Positions 24,055 to 35,271 of a DNA stretch of 64,000 nucleotides are shown piece by piece (within the stretch, counting starts at the first letter, position 1; the number at the start of each line of letters is the position of its first letter). The translations under genes were made by a program, and so were the position numbers. Source of the DNA: Malus domestica (taxonomy: Eukaryota > Streptophyta > Magnoliopsida > Rosales > Rosaceae); contig NC_091666.1 of NCBI RefSeq assembly GCF_042453785.1, positions 29,098,501 through 29,162,500 on the forward strand. The letters are read 5' to 3'. The notes below the pieces were generated by a model. The model had not been told where the DNA came from. It saw only the letters and a list, made by a program, of their open reading frames with translations, and did not search any database.

Positions 24055-24435
24055 CTAAATGTCCTTGTTCCACCAACCAACCACAGTAACCCTATCATGC
24101 TCCGACTGCCACCAGTCACATTTTCGATCACCACAAGTCCTATAGTACCGAATTCTTCGAGTGCCACTCCCATATCCACCCGTCTGTAGAAGTGTCCCGT
24201 TGCTCAAGAAAAACCCCGATGAGAACCAGGTATCAGTGTACAGCCTCAGAGGCCAGACTTTGTTGCTAGAAATGTCATACTCCACGGAGTGAGCATAGCA
24301 CGACGAGTCTGCTATATCATCGCGGCTATCTGTGCATCTGTTTCCATTGTGGCGCCTTCGAAGCCTGTAGCCCAAGGGCCTGCTTCTGTTGGTCAAACAT
24401 GATGACAGTGTTGTGGTGTGTCAATGCCATAAGCG
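24055..24435 (-). pseudogene. glyoxal/aldehyde oxidase (GLOX-type) fragment
   Basis: The minus-strand frame holds SSCYAHSVEYDISSNKVWPL, YTDTWFSSGFFLSNGTLLQT and GGYGSGTRRIRYYRTC, the N-terminal region of plant copper-radical oxidases of the glyoxal oxidase family. A shifted frame upstream gives THHNTVIMFDQ, the preceding family motif. Only about a quarter of the gene is present, and at least one frame change separates its parts. The family cysteine in the TDTWCSSG motif is Phe here. A decayed fragment lying beyond the 3' end of the RGLG gene. Confidence 0.8.
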
Positions 24436-24539
24436 TAGTCACAACACTGGTGTTGTTTAGTAGCTAAATCCGATACAATGCAATGTGAAGAACCAGCAGT
24501 GAGGAAAGATTTCATCCCAGAAGGGAAGCGATTGTGGTG

Positions 24540-25675
24540 CGCCGTGAGAGAGTAAGAGTGTTTGAGTGATGTGAAAAGAGTGGAAGCCTTTTAATACTTA
24601 GGCTAGTTGGCTAAAATTTAGGCTGCTCACATACAAAAAGTTGTAGAATTTTTTGAAAGACTCTTCCTGTGAAAGTGTGGGAGCTTATTACATTATTTGG
24701 GGCGTTTGGTTTTGTGATGTGCAACTTATTCGGTCTTTCATGCAATAAGCGGTGAGAATGGAGTGATGTTTTGATTGTAACTGTCATACTGTTACGTAGT
24801 GTTACACTTTATTTAAATTATAACTTATTTATTTGTTTATTATTGATATAAGTTAGGTTGAGAAAGTAATTATGTTGTCCACACATATCATAACACGTGC
24901 ATTAGTAATGATGTGTGTTAATATGACAATCATCCTCAAGTGTTAAGTATCATGTGATGCTTCAATTTCACCCGGGTTATAACACATATACTTTCATTAT
25001 TGATTTTACTTAGGCTGAGAAATGATCAACTATGTCGTTCACCCTTATCATAATACCTGGATTAATGACACCAGGTATTCTCTTGTGAAGGTGGGATTTG
25101 GCTTCCAAGAAACTCAATCATTTTATACCATGAATTCTCCATGCTTATTGCTTATGAAGATCTTTTCAAATTTGCATTAACTCCAGCCAGAAAAATTGAA
25201 CATGTTGTAAAGTTGATGAACGACAGTTCATCTTCATGTTTGTGTTGGACATAGAAACGACATGACGCTTATGCATCTGTTGAGCTGAAACGACATGCTA
25301 TAGCTGAATAGGTGCTTTGCAGACGAGCCAGAAGGTGAGCTTTACTGACCGATTATATAAAGTATGTCTTGTGTACATACATAAGGCGTACAACCATTTA
25401 TATGATGAATTTAATTGGACCAAAGTAGAAATAAGTAGACGCGAAAACAACGACAAGAAACAAAAATTCAAACAAACACAGAACTAGCAGTAGCAGCGAT
25501 TCTAACCACGAGTGTCCAAGTACGACCATGACCTCCAAACGTAGACGTCCTTCATCCAGGAAAAGGGAAGATATCTACAAGGGACTCGGTTCCTTTTGAT
25601 GAAAGACGATTGCAACGAATTGAAATGATCTTGGAGTTGAAGTTGCAGCAGTCCAAATTTCACATAGATTAACAC
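24540..25675. other. intergenic; RGLG 3' UTR at right edge
   Basis: Around 24,790–25,080 two similar stretches repeat the words TTATTATTGAT and TTAGG(T/C)TGAGAAA, followed by TATCATAA, a degraded tandem repeat. About 25,480–25,675 is probably the 3' UTR of the minus-strand RGLG gene. Confidence 0.35.
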
Positions 25676-28033
25676 CTAATAGAGCTTTATTCGGGTGTGG
25701 ATGCTGGTTCTGCAAATGGGACATAAGTCGAGATCTTGTCCACAGTCACAGCATGTCTGCAAACAATATTAAAATCCAACTCACTTATTTGTTGTTCAAA
25801 CCTTCATCCAATTCTGAAAGGTGTAAAAGATGTGTATAAGCAATACCTGATGCCCACAACCAAATGCCATATTCTTCGGATCGGTTAGGCAAATGGGACA
25901 CACCTGCAAGAATAAAAAAATACGTCTAAACTAGTCATTTTGACGGGAATTTGATGTCCATGCCATACGTATTAAGCCTCCTCATAAAAAATAGTAGGAA
26001 GAGGGCAGTTACATGATTGTCAGAAGCTGAACCGGTAGGACTTGCTGTGCTAACAAACTCATCACGTTGCTTGGAAGGTGCACTTGGACGAAAACTACTT
26101 GATCGTGAAGTTTTTGGGGAGCTAAAAGGAGATGAACCGTAATGAGGTGGGGGCAGAGGTATCCTATCTGTAGCCTTCCCTCTTGTAGCACTATATAAGC
26201 AATGAAATGAAACGATGATTCGCAAATGAACTTATGTAACCCAAAGCTGCAATAGTAAATCCCTCAAAGCCCATTAGCCAGGAGGAGTTATAGATTATTA
26301 CCCTAAAATATTAAGCTCTAGCGTTGCTTTATACTGAGAGGGTATTTCCATCAGTGCTGCAAGAGCAAACTCAGCTTCTTTTCTCGAACGATCCATATTC
26401 TTTGCCATAATTTCTGTAAAATTCACAAACTACAGAAGGCAAAATAAAGCGGCACCTTTTAATTAAAGTTTGAAGAAAGAAAACATAATAAAGCATATAT
26501 ACTCCATCAAGATGCTATCCACTATCCATTGCAATTAAAGTTCGAAATACTTGCCTGAAAGTTATCAAAGGCCCGGGCGGGGATGTTGTCATCAAATTCC
26601 TTCATCATATCCCACGGCCCATCTCCAACACCGACTAGTATAATTGATAAGGAGTACTCGCTGCAATATAACAAGGACATTGTAAAATAAAATGGAAAAA
26701 GAAGAAGGAAGGAAGGAATAAGACCAAGGAAAACAAGCATTCCAAGAATGTACCTTGCTTTCACAATTGCTTCAACGGTTTTCCTTTCCTGTGGGCTTAA
26801 CTGGCCACGTCCAGTATCAACACTTCTGGTCACCTGTGACAATTAACAGTCTCCTTTAACACAAAATAATTGAAGACACGAGATCATATTGCTACTAAAA
26901 TAATTTGCTGCTTGAGCAGAAAACTCTCGAACAGGTATAAGTTATAATTATAAGATAGAGACTGAAAGCAATATACCTGCCCATCGGCTATGATCACCAA
27001 TACATGGTACTGACCACCGCTTTGCTCAACAATAGTGATGCCCATTTCAATAATAGGGGCAAAGGATGTCGGCCCTGTCACAAGGAAAAAAGGGTATGAA
27101 TCTCCATAAGCAACCAACCAACCTAGAAAAAGAAGAGGAAAAGGGAGTAAAACGAATTCCAACCGGCCAGTCGTAGCTGAGGGACTATTTCTCTATATCG
27201 TCTCAATACTTCTTCAAATCCATTGCAATAAGATCCCTCGTCCGGGTAGAAACTGAAAACTTCTTGGTCATGGGTTGATGCTGCAAATGTATGAAAATCA
27301 CATAACATCTATATTGTCAAAACTCGAAAGGCTAAATTTCAAGAGTAAGACAACTGTTAGATAAGATACCATCTCCAAATCCAAAACAGGGAATCAAGTT
27401 ATCTTCATCAAAGGAAGACAATGTTTTCCCTATAATTGCAATTGCCTGTTCGTAAGGATTTTGCTCTCCTCCAATGTGATGCAAGCTTTTCCGATGAAAT
27501 GACCTTGCACCTGTCCACTCGTTGCTTTTTGTGAAATCAATGCCAACAATAAGATTGGATGACTCAAGACCAGCACGCACCAATGCATCTGTGACCTATC
27601 GAAAGATACGAGTAGGAATGTCATGATGATTACAAAAGTAACATTAGCAATAACAGTGATTTCACATCGTATTTGCTTCAAAGACAGATGACAGTGATAT
27701 AACTATTGAATATGCACATTGAGATATTGAGCCAAACATTGAGTACATTATCTTGCGTTTTACCTGGTCCAGGCTATTGTAATCATCATTTATTCTCCTA
27801 AACTTGGTACCAGACCCCACATTCGAGCCTGTTGGCCAAGCACTGCCATGGCTTTGAGGTGGAGGAGCATAATGCTGCTGGTGCCGGTAGTCTTGGCTTG
27901 GCGGAGCATATGATGGTATCAATGGTGGTTGTGCATATGGTGCCTCTTGATAACTCTGATGACTCCAAGAACGTGATCCAGACCCAAAAGAAGGCTGTCT
28001 TGAAGTTGAACGTTTTGAACTCTTCCCACCCAT
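25676..28033 (-). CDS. RGLG: RING E3 ubiquitin ligase with copine/vWA domain (RGLG type)
   Basis: Ten exons join in frame: 27764–28033, 27370–27595, 27164–27280, 26977–27074, 26754–26833, 26555–26660, 26302–26429, 26013–26190, 25847–25903 and 25676–25756, giving 446 aa. The start MGGKSSK is an N-myristoylation signal, as in RGLG2. A Ser/Pro/Tyr-rich leader precedes the vWA/copine domain ([48 protein letters not shown]). After a Ser/Pro linker the C-terminal RING has [19 protein letters not shown] and LDLCPICRT, followed by IHTRIKLY. Family members ubiquitinate targets at the plasma membrane and nucleus in hormone and drought signalling, with K63 chains reported. Intron 6 uses a GC donor (CAG|GCAAGT). 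All other introns are GT–AG. A non-coding first exon near 29.65–29.9 kb is likely. Confidence 0.94.
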
Positions 28034-28769
28034 AAGTTCTATATTCTACAAAAACACTGCACATTCAACAAACAAGAACTAAATTAAGTAAATTGTTACA
28101 GATCAATCTCTGATCGAGTTCACACTCCAAAAGGCTTGTTCTTTTCATCTAACAATCACTTTTAGGGGAAAAGTAACTATTAGCCAATTATTCCATTTGC
28201 TTCATAATCCAAATGTGGATATATCATATAACCCAACAAACAGAATTACTAAAAAAAATTTACTTTGATCCAGGACCAAAAATTTTAGCTGTTGTTGGAT
28301 TTAGTCCAGTTTCCTTATTTTTCAACTTTAATTAAAATTTTTTATTAATACATCTTTACTCAAATTTTTAATTTGAATTTTAAATAAGAAAATCCAACCA
28401 CTTCCATGGAAAATAGTTAAAAGAAAATTTATATGACCTAATCATAGGTTGATCAAAAACATTTACCATGTGATAGAGGTATCTACAAAAATAAATAAAA
28501 ATTAATCTACATATAATCCATGAAAATAGTAAAGAAGTTTCATATTCCATACATTAATAAATTCATACTAGTATATATGTACATACACCATAGATTATTA
28601 ACATAGTTGATGAGTGTCGAGGTAGAAGAAAAAATTGAGATACGAGTTAGGGGTTGGAAAAAAGAGAAACAATATTTAAGATTAATCATAAAATTGAGGT
28701 AAGAATAAGGGATGACATTTATCACAATTTAAGTGGGATTACGAGGGATTTTAATTCTTTTAATGAATC

Positions 28770-29124
28770 TAGGGTATTCAATCAGGATTTTATGTGATTA
28801 TCTGCAATTTAAGGTGTATTCAATTAGAATTTTAAGATAGTTTATTAAAATCCTTAGAAATCCAGATGTATTCAATTAGGATTTTAAAAATGTTTATAAC
28901 ATTCTAGGTGTATTCAATTAGAAATTGATTTTAAAGAATTTGAGAAAATTGGAGAGATTTCGTAATATATTTTAAGTATCCACAAATCTCACCTCTCCCC
29001 ATGAGATTTCGAGGGAATTGAATAAAAAATTTATATGAAATCTCTACAAATCAATTAAACTCCATAAAAATCCATGGATTTATAAATCCATTAAAATCTT
29101 TCAAATTCTCAATTGAATACCCTC
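28770..29124. mobile_element. MITE with GGGTATTCAAT ends
   Basis: Left end AGGGTATTCAATCAGG and right end AATTGAATACCCT are inverted. The internal word GTATTCAATTAG recurs three times. It sits in the likely 5' UTR intron of the RGLG gene. Confidence 0.65.
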
Positions 29125-29649
29125 CTTAATAAAAAGATGATAAAAAAAGCTACTACGGATAATTAATGAACAAATCACATTGGACTTTTTTTTTTTTTTG
29201 AACACAAAATTGGACTTATATCCAGTTTACTAAAACAAATAGTTCAAGAAAATTGAACAAAACATTTCAGAGTTCAGACAAGCGGGCCATCTACTCCAAT
29301 TTCCAAGCTTCATTCACAGACAAATCGGGGCCGAAAATTCGATAATGCCGGGAAAACTAAGACGAATTCGTATCAGAATTATTGAAATTGAACACAACCC
29401 AGAAGATATGAGCACATTTTCAGGCCAAAGATACGCAATTTCTTGTTCCAATTCATAGTAATTATCCAACAAGACCCAAACTTTTCCACAACCCACATTC
29501 CAATTCAGAGAAAGACAAACTTTTTTTACATCTTACAAACAATTAATCAATAAATATTTAGCCCCAATCCCTAAATCCAATTCATCAAAAACCTAATACA
29601 TAAAAAAAATTAAAACAAATGGCGCAGAAAAAATAAATGAAGAATTGGT

Positions 29650-29895
29650 ACCTCTCAGACAGGTATTTTCGAGTTGACGATGATGGTTTGGAACATATCT
29701 GAGTTGAAGATGATGTTGTCAGTCAAGGAGGGCGGAGAAGTCCACGGGTGAAGTGGTAACTTGGCAAAGCCTTGTTGTTGTTGTCGTTGTTGCAAGTTTG
29801 CAACTTGGCGACTCAAGAGTGTAAAAGTCTTTGAGTCTATTGAGAGACAGCTTGACACTTGCGTTCGTAGTTTACTGGTGAAGGTTGTTTCTAGG
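29650..29895 (-). promoter_or_regulatory. probable RGLG non-coding first exon and promoter
   Basis: On the minus strand a splice-donor-like GAG|GTACC lies at about 29,649, and a possible acceptor lies just upstream of the RGLG start codon. A short CAA/GTT-rich leader fits a plant 5' UTR exon followed by an intron of about 1.6 kb. Inferred; transcripts would decide. Confidence 0.35.
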
Positions 29896-29899
29896 TAGC

Positions 29900-31450
29900 T
29901 TCCCTTCTAGATAAAAGGTTCTTTTTACTGTTCTCTTTGTTTTGGCTGATAGCGTTGCCCTCCACCGATTGGCTTGGTCACCTTTTTTTTTTAAGCATGT
30001 ATGCATATCCTGAATTCGACAAGGTACGGATTTGTAGTTCAAGTAGTTTAATGGAGTGGGTATTAGGTCCGATTTTCGCTTTCACGATGTTGAACTAGTC
30101 AAGATCAAGATGTTGTGTAATGTTATGTGGCACTGAAATTTAGCTATTTGTTAATCTTGAACTAGTATTTGTTGTTAAGTTGGTGGTGAAGATTTAATCG
30201 TTAAGATTCAAATTCATCTCATTTACCGTGTAAATCTCATCTAAGAAAAGTGTATGTATCTTTTACTTTTCCTTGATGTGTTTTTATGTACTTGGTTGTG
30301 GAGCGCTGTTCTGATGTAAACTAAGGCTTACGAAGAAAATTCAATGAGGCATTCATGTTTAGTCATAATGAATTAGTAAGTGAAATTAGAAATTCAATTT
30401 ACCAGCCATCTATGCACCATTAAGAATTTGGGGCACATCGGATGAGATTTAAGAAAATAAGGGTAACTTTTGGTTTTTTTTTTCTCTTGCGTCGAGAATG
30501 TGATGAATGAGATTTTTTTTAAAGATATATGTAAAATAAGAGTATGAAAAAATGAGATCTGACTCAAAGTTGCGACTTAAAACGCATGTTTTGTTTGTGC
30601 TGCACTGTAAGTCTTAATCATGTTACTAAGTTGATAGCATCTGCTGATATGCCTGCACTTCCCATGATTGTGGTAAAATATTTTGATTGAGTTACTTTTA
30701 AAGGAAAATAACATTTAAATAATTGATAAATGGCACCTCTCTTTTCCAGGTATTTCTTCCTTCATCAACCATTTGCTAGTGGGGAACTTAAGCATATATA
30801 CGAGGCGGCTTTGAGGGAGCAAAATATGCAATCTCATAGTGTCCCAAATTGGCAGAGGTCCCAAAATTTTGCATCTAATGTTTATTGTAATGCTATATAT
30901 TAAAAAATTATCTTTATTAGCACTTTAATTTTTTTTTTGTGCACTTCAAAATTTTATTGTGCACTCTTTGTAAGTATAGTTTTTTTTTTCTTTTTAAATA
31001 TAAAAATTTAGAGTGCACAATGAGTATTTGGAGTGCCAAAACAACAACCTAAAAATAATTTTTTTCTTCCAATTTTATTATATAATAATGCTATATATTC
31101 TAGTGAAACTTTAAAATTAGAGTTTTTGAAGCTTTTTTTTTGTTGGATTGTTTACGATTGAACTGCTTTTGATTATTTAGTGAAAGTTATGTTAGTAGCT
31201 CTTTTTAATTATTATTTAGTGACATTTGTAAAAGATTTAATTGTAAGATGGATTGCGATTGAACTGCTTTTAAATATTGAATGAAAATTATGTTTGTAGC
31301 TCTTTTAATTATTATTTAATGGCATTTGCATTGTAAGATGGATTAATACAACATGGTTCTAGGATCACAACTTGACTTGCATTATGATAATTACAATAAG
31401 AAGATGAATGATACTAACCTAAACCGATGGGAGACATAATGGCTTGAGTT
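29900..31450. other. intergenic, AT-rich, with local repeats
   Basis: Holds a direct duplication of about 107 bp at 31,146–31,340 (GATTGAACTGCTTTT and TAGCTCTTTTTAATTATTAT repeated). At 30,895–31,050 an inverted pair is built on TTAGTGCAC/GTGCACAA-type words, resembling sequence at 4,090–4,160. No gene recognised. Confidence 0.4.
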
Positions 31451-32130
31451 CAGGCCATCTCCAACCGACCCGGCCATAGGGCCATAGGCTAAAATATAGT
31501 CTGTTTTGACACGAAAACCGTATCCAACCAAGGGATAGGGCAAAGAGCTTGTGGGTCCCACCTGACCAAAATTAGACACCAGACCAGTGGAATGGCCAAA
31601 ATGAGCCAGCTAGCCAGCCCAATGCAGTAGCCCAGCCCACTTGCAACGGCTAGCCACCGTTGGAATTTGAATTTTTTTTAGATGAATTTTTTTAGGGTAC
31701 CTAAGCCATTCCTACACCATTTCTCACATCCCTTTCACCATTCAATACTATCTTACCTCATTTTATTTCAATTCTTCACATTCTATTCTCTTACCTTGTC
31801 CAATAATCTTTCCTTTAATTTTTTCAATAATTTTCAAATGGCCAACCAATTACATCTCGACACGTGGCACTCGAAATCCTATCTGAAAAATTATTAAGAT
31901 AACATAAAGATAAGAAAATTGGAGAGTTACTCATTTTAGAGACACGTGGCACTCGAAGTCCTATCCGAAAAATTATTAAGATTACATAAAGATAAGAAAT
32001 CTAGAGAGTTACTCACTTTAGCAACACGTGTCACTCGAAATCCTATCCGAAAAATTGAGATTATATAAAAATAAATCCATAAGCTTTTTCTTGTTAGGAT
32101 ACATATCCTTTAAAAACTTGGCATAGGGCT
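31451..32130. repeat. left part of Harbinger-like MITE with 82-bp tandem repeats
   Basis: Begins AGGCCATCTCCAACCGA, the end of the 3.08-kb MITE family, but no matching right end is found before the LTR at 32,133. The right half has three copies of an 82-bp unit in which CACGTG recurs at 31,861, 31,943 and 32,025. Confidence 0.6.
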
Positions 32131-32132
32131 CT

Positions 32133-33613
32133 TGATAAAATTTTTACCACTTGTGCAAAAAGGTTAAAAACACCTAAAATACTTGCAAGACAAACGAGAT
32201 AATTCTAGTATAACAGCTCAAACAAGATCGTTCTCCACAAAGATTATTACAACAATTTATATTTAAAACCAATTCTTAATTAATTACTTAACACAAAGTT
32301 TGAATTTTTTTTTTGAAATTGTGAATTGAAATAACAAGACAATGAAATTAAAAAAAAAAATAATAATAAAGAAATCGACAAATCTAACAAAGAAAGTAAA
32401 AGGTTTTGAAAATATTAAATTTAAAAGACACTAGGGTTCCGCCATCACCTTAACAATCCTATATAGTTGTCCCAATTATTTATGACTCATACATGCATAT
32501 TTTGAAGGTTAGGTTTCCTAAGTATCTTTTACTTGGATCCCTAAATTAGAACATATATCAAACATGCAGCCTATCTGGACATTCTGATCAAATCTGAACA
32601 TGCAAGACTCATAGAGCTTTATGAGAATCTTTTGAAAACCATGCAACCTATTTGGACATTCTGATCAAATCTGAACATGCAAGACTCATAGAGCTTTATG
32701 AGAATCTTTTGAAAACCATGCAACCCTTAAGACGTGACATTTGCCTAAATGAAATTATTATTATTAATCACAAGAAGCCTTAACCAATTCCAGGGAAGCC
32801 CTCCAACCAAAATTGCATCAAATTACTTGTCTAAACATCTTAATGATTGCAAAGCATTAAGACAAATCGATAGTTTAAACACAATGATTAATAATTCTAA
32901 CATGCATTCAGAATATCACAAGTAAATTGAAAAGAAACTATATATTATTGTCAAGCCTCGTGGCCTTGCCCTAGCTAAAGAAAGTTAGTTACTCATATTC
33001 ATAATTGAAATCCAAAATATTATTAAGAAGGAAAAGATTGAAAACATATTGTATAAAAGTCTGCAAAGCTTTGTCCGAATTCTCTTTCAAAATTGCATAC
33101 AGAAGAACCCTAAAGCTGACCAAGCTATTTATTCTACAATAAAATCCTTCCTAAAAAAGGTGTTGGCATAAAACTAGGAAACTAAACAAATTAACATAAC
33201 TTAGGAAACAAAATCCTAAACAAACATGTAGAATCTACCACTTCAAAGATTGAGACGTTCTGAACAACTTTGTAGAAAGATCCAACTACGAAACTGCCAT
33301 CTTGGTTGTCAAAAAACCCAATTAATTTTAAAGCACCACTCTGGCATCTTTGCGTGCTGGTCCTTTATTTATTCTCTATAATTCAACGGCTCAGCATAAA
33401 AATATGAAACTTTGATACAAATAAGATAAAAAACTTACAAAGCCATTCCAATTAGAATTACTTCGAAATTCATCTATTTGATTACTTTTTACTCAAAAGA
33501 GATTCCCATGTCCTAGAGAATTATGAACCCAAATATCAAAGTTATCACAAAATAACTAATAAACTAATACTAAAAATAAGGTAAAAATATAAAATAATAT
33601 CAACTCATCAGTA
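32133..33613 (-). mobile_element. solo LTR, 1,481 bp (family X)
   Basis: Ends TGATAAAA…CTCATCA. In inverse it aligns with 55,648–56,365 plus 59,849–60,247 plus 62,490–62,848 (TGATGAGT start; GTAACTAA; GCAATTTTGGTTGGAGGG; GGAGAACGA; TTATCA end). No internal region. Flanks GCTCT and GTAGT do not match, so no target duplication. A 77-bp direct duplication lies at 32,563–32,722. Confidence 0.75.
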
Positions 33614-33989
33614 GTTGATCACATGTTATGCATTTGATAACACATGATAAAGGGTTTGTCTTCTTTGTAGGAATTTTGTCCTGGCATGGAATCTGACTGG
33701 ATATATATGCATATCAAATGGGTAGGATGATGGTCAGCAAATTCGGACTCATTCCGTCATTTGTGGATGAACAATTCCACGCTTGCTAAGTGATATTTTC
33801 TTTGCATTAATGTAAAATAAAAATTTCTAAATTTCACATACACTATTTCTTTGACGTTATATGATTGCTGAGTTGTTTGGTGTTATTAGATTGATTTTCA
33901 GGGATTGCTTGTCGCAGCTAAAATATTAGAGTTAGGTAATATATTTTTCTTTGGAATAAGTTTTTGCTCGACACCAATCGGATTTTTAT

Positions 33990-34105
33990 ATCCCACACAC
34001 CTTTATTAATTTTTGTGTATTGATCTTCATTCCATTTAATCCGAAAGCCGGAAGTTGACAGGGGTGTATGAAGAGTAAAAATAAGTGTGTAGATAACACT
34101 ATCCT
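33990..34105. mobile_element. 150-bp MITE family member, degraded
   Basis: TATCCCACACACC on the left and GTGTGTAGATAACAC on the right match the ends at 5,279 and 50,171. The middle has ATTAATTTTTGT and TTGATCTTCATTC, as in the relatives. Confidence 0.5.
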
Positions 34106-34182
34106 TCAACGAATATCCAAAATACTTGGGACGGTTTGATTTCTTAGTAAGTTAATGTTTTACTCCTGTACGAATATGTAGT

Positions 34183-34395
34183 TTTTTCAACGGACGGACG
34201 GCCACGATCTTTTTGTGCAGTTATGCACACGGTGAGAGATCTCTCAACTCTGATAAATAAATTTGTTTGTTTATTACTGAGATAATCTGAATTATTAGCT
34301 ACTTGAAAGGTGACCCTAAGCCCATTTTCCTTTAGACTTGGAAAGTACGAAAGGGTTATATATATGAGCCTCAGCTAAAGGGATTTGTTTGGGAA
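34183..34395 (+). repeat. duplicated block upstream of DUF2828 gene
   Basis: GTAGTTTTTTCAACGGACGG to CTCAGCTAAAGGGATTTGTT is repeated nearly unchanged at 43,847–44,115. It marks the start of a tandem duplication unit that includes the DUF2828 locus. Confidence 0.85.
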
Positions 34396-34869
34396 ATTAT
34401 ATTAAGTATTCAATCCAATCGGTTATCTTTCTTGGAGCCAAAGTAATCCACTCCTAAATTAAACGAGACTCATTTATATTTTACAAGAAATTAACCAAAT
34501 GAAAGTGGTGAAAAATGGTTAAATTCATTCTCTTCACTAGACTAAGATCTAGGTTCGAGTCCGTGGCCGGCAATTTCTCTTGATAGCCTATTTGTAAAAA
34601 CGAAAATTAAGAGATTAAATGGTGTCAATTATAAAATTTCTACGGTGAAGATACATTATTTGTACATAGGATAATGAACTCATCCCCTAAAAAAGGAATG
34701 CAAGTATTATCCTTAATTAATTATGTTTGAAGAAGGCCATCAATATCCTAATAATTATGTTTGAGGAAGAAAGGCAATGGACAGCAGGAAACAAATAAAA
34801 TGGCTAAAATGGAAGAGAGAGAAACAAGAAAAGAAACTTTAATACCTTGAACCTTAGTTTTTTTTTATT

Positions 34870-35033
34870 TTTATTTTTAGTACATGATATATTTTATACT
34901 AAGGGAATGAGGAGTTTGGTTAAGCCACACAATGGACAACCTAATTTAATACTGAATTCGCCATCCATAAGATTTGAACCTAAGACCTCTCATTTACAAG
35001 TGAAGAGGAATACTACAAGACCGTAGTACTGAG
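34870..35033 (-). mobile_element. tRNA-derived SINE, inverted
   Basis: The inverse strand reads AGTACTACGGTCTTGTAGTA, then CACTTGTAAATGAGAGGTCT and AGGTTCAAATC (B-box-like), with a T-rich end on the left. Same family as 37,423–37,596. Confidence 0.6.
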
Positions 35034-35271
35034 TAGCCTTGGTTCTTTTTTTTTTGGTACAACGATATATTTTAGAATAGAGCGTGAGATTAGAGAAATT
35101 TTTGTATTAGGAAACAAATATCCATGATACTAATCCCCAGATTAAGGTTCAAAAAGTTAAGCAGCTCCTATATTATTAAATAGCGGTACCGTGGGTATCA
35201 AGTAATTAATTAACATTTGCTGCTATATTAGAAAGCACCATATTCATATTGTTATCACAAAAGCTTTGAAA

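Noticed and set aside
35266-35271. Starting the DUF2828 protein two codons earlier
   Set aside because: The codon at 35,266 is TTG; the first ATG is at 35,272 and matches the start of the paralog (MAKLL).
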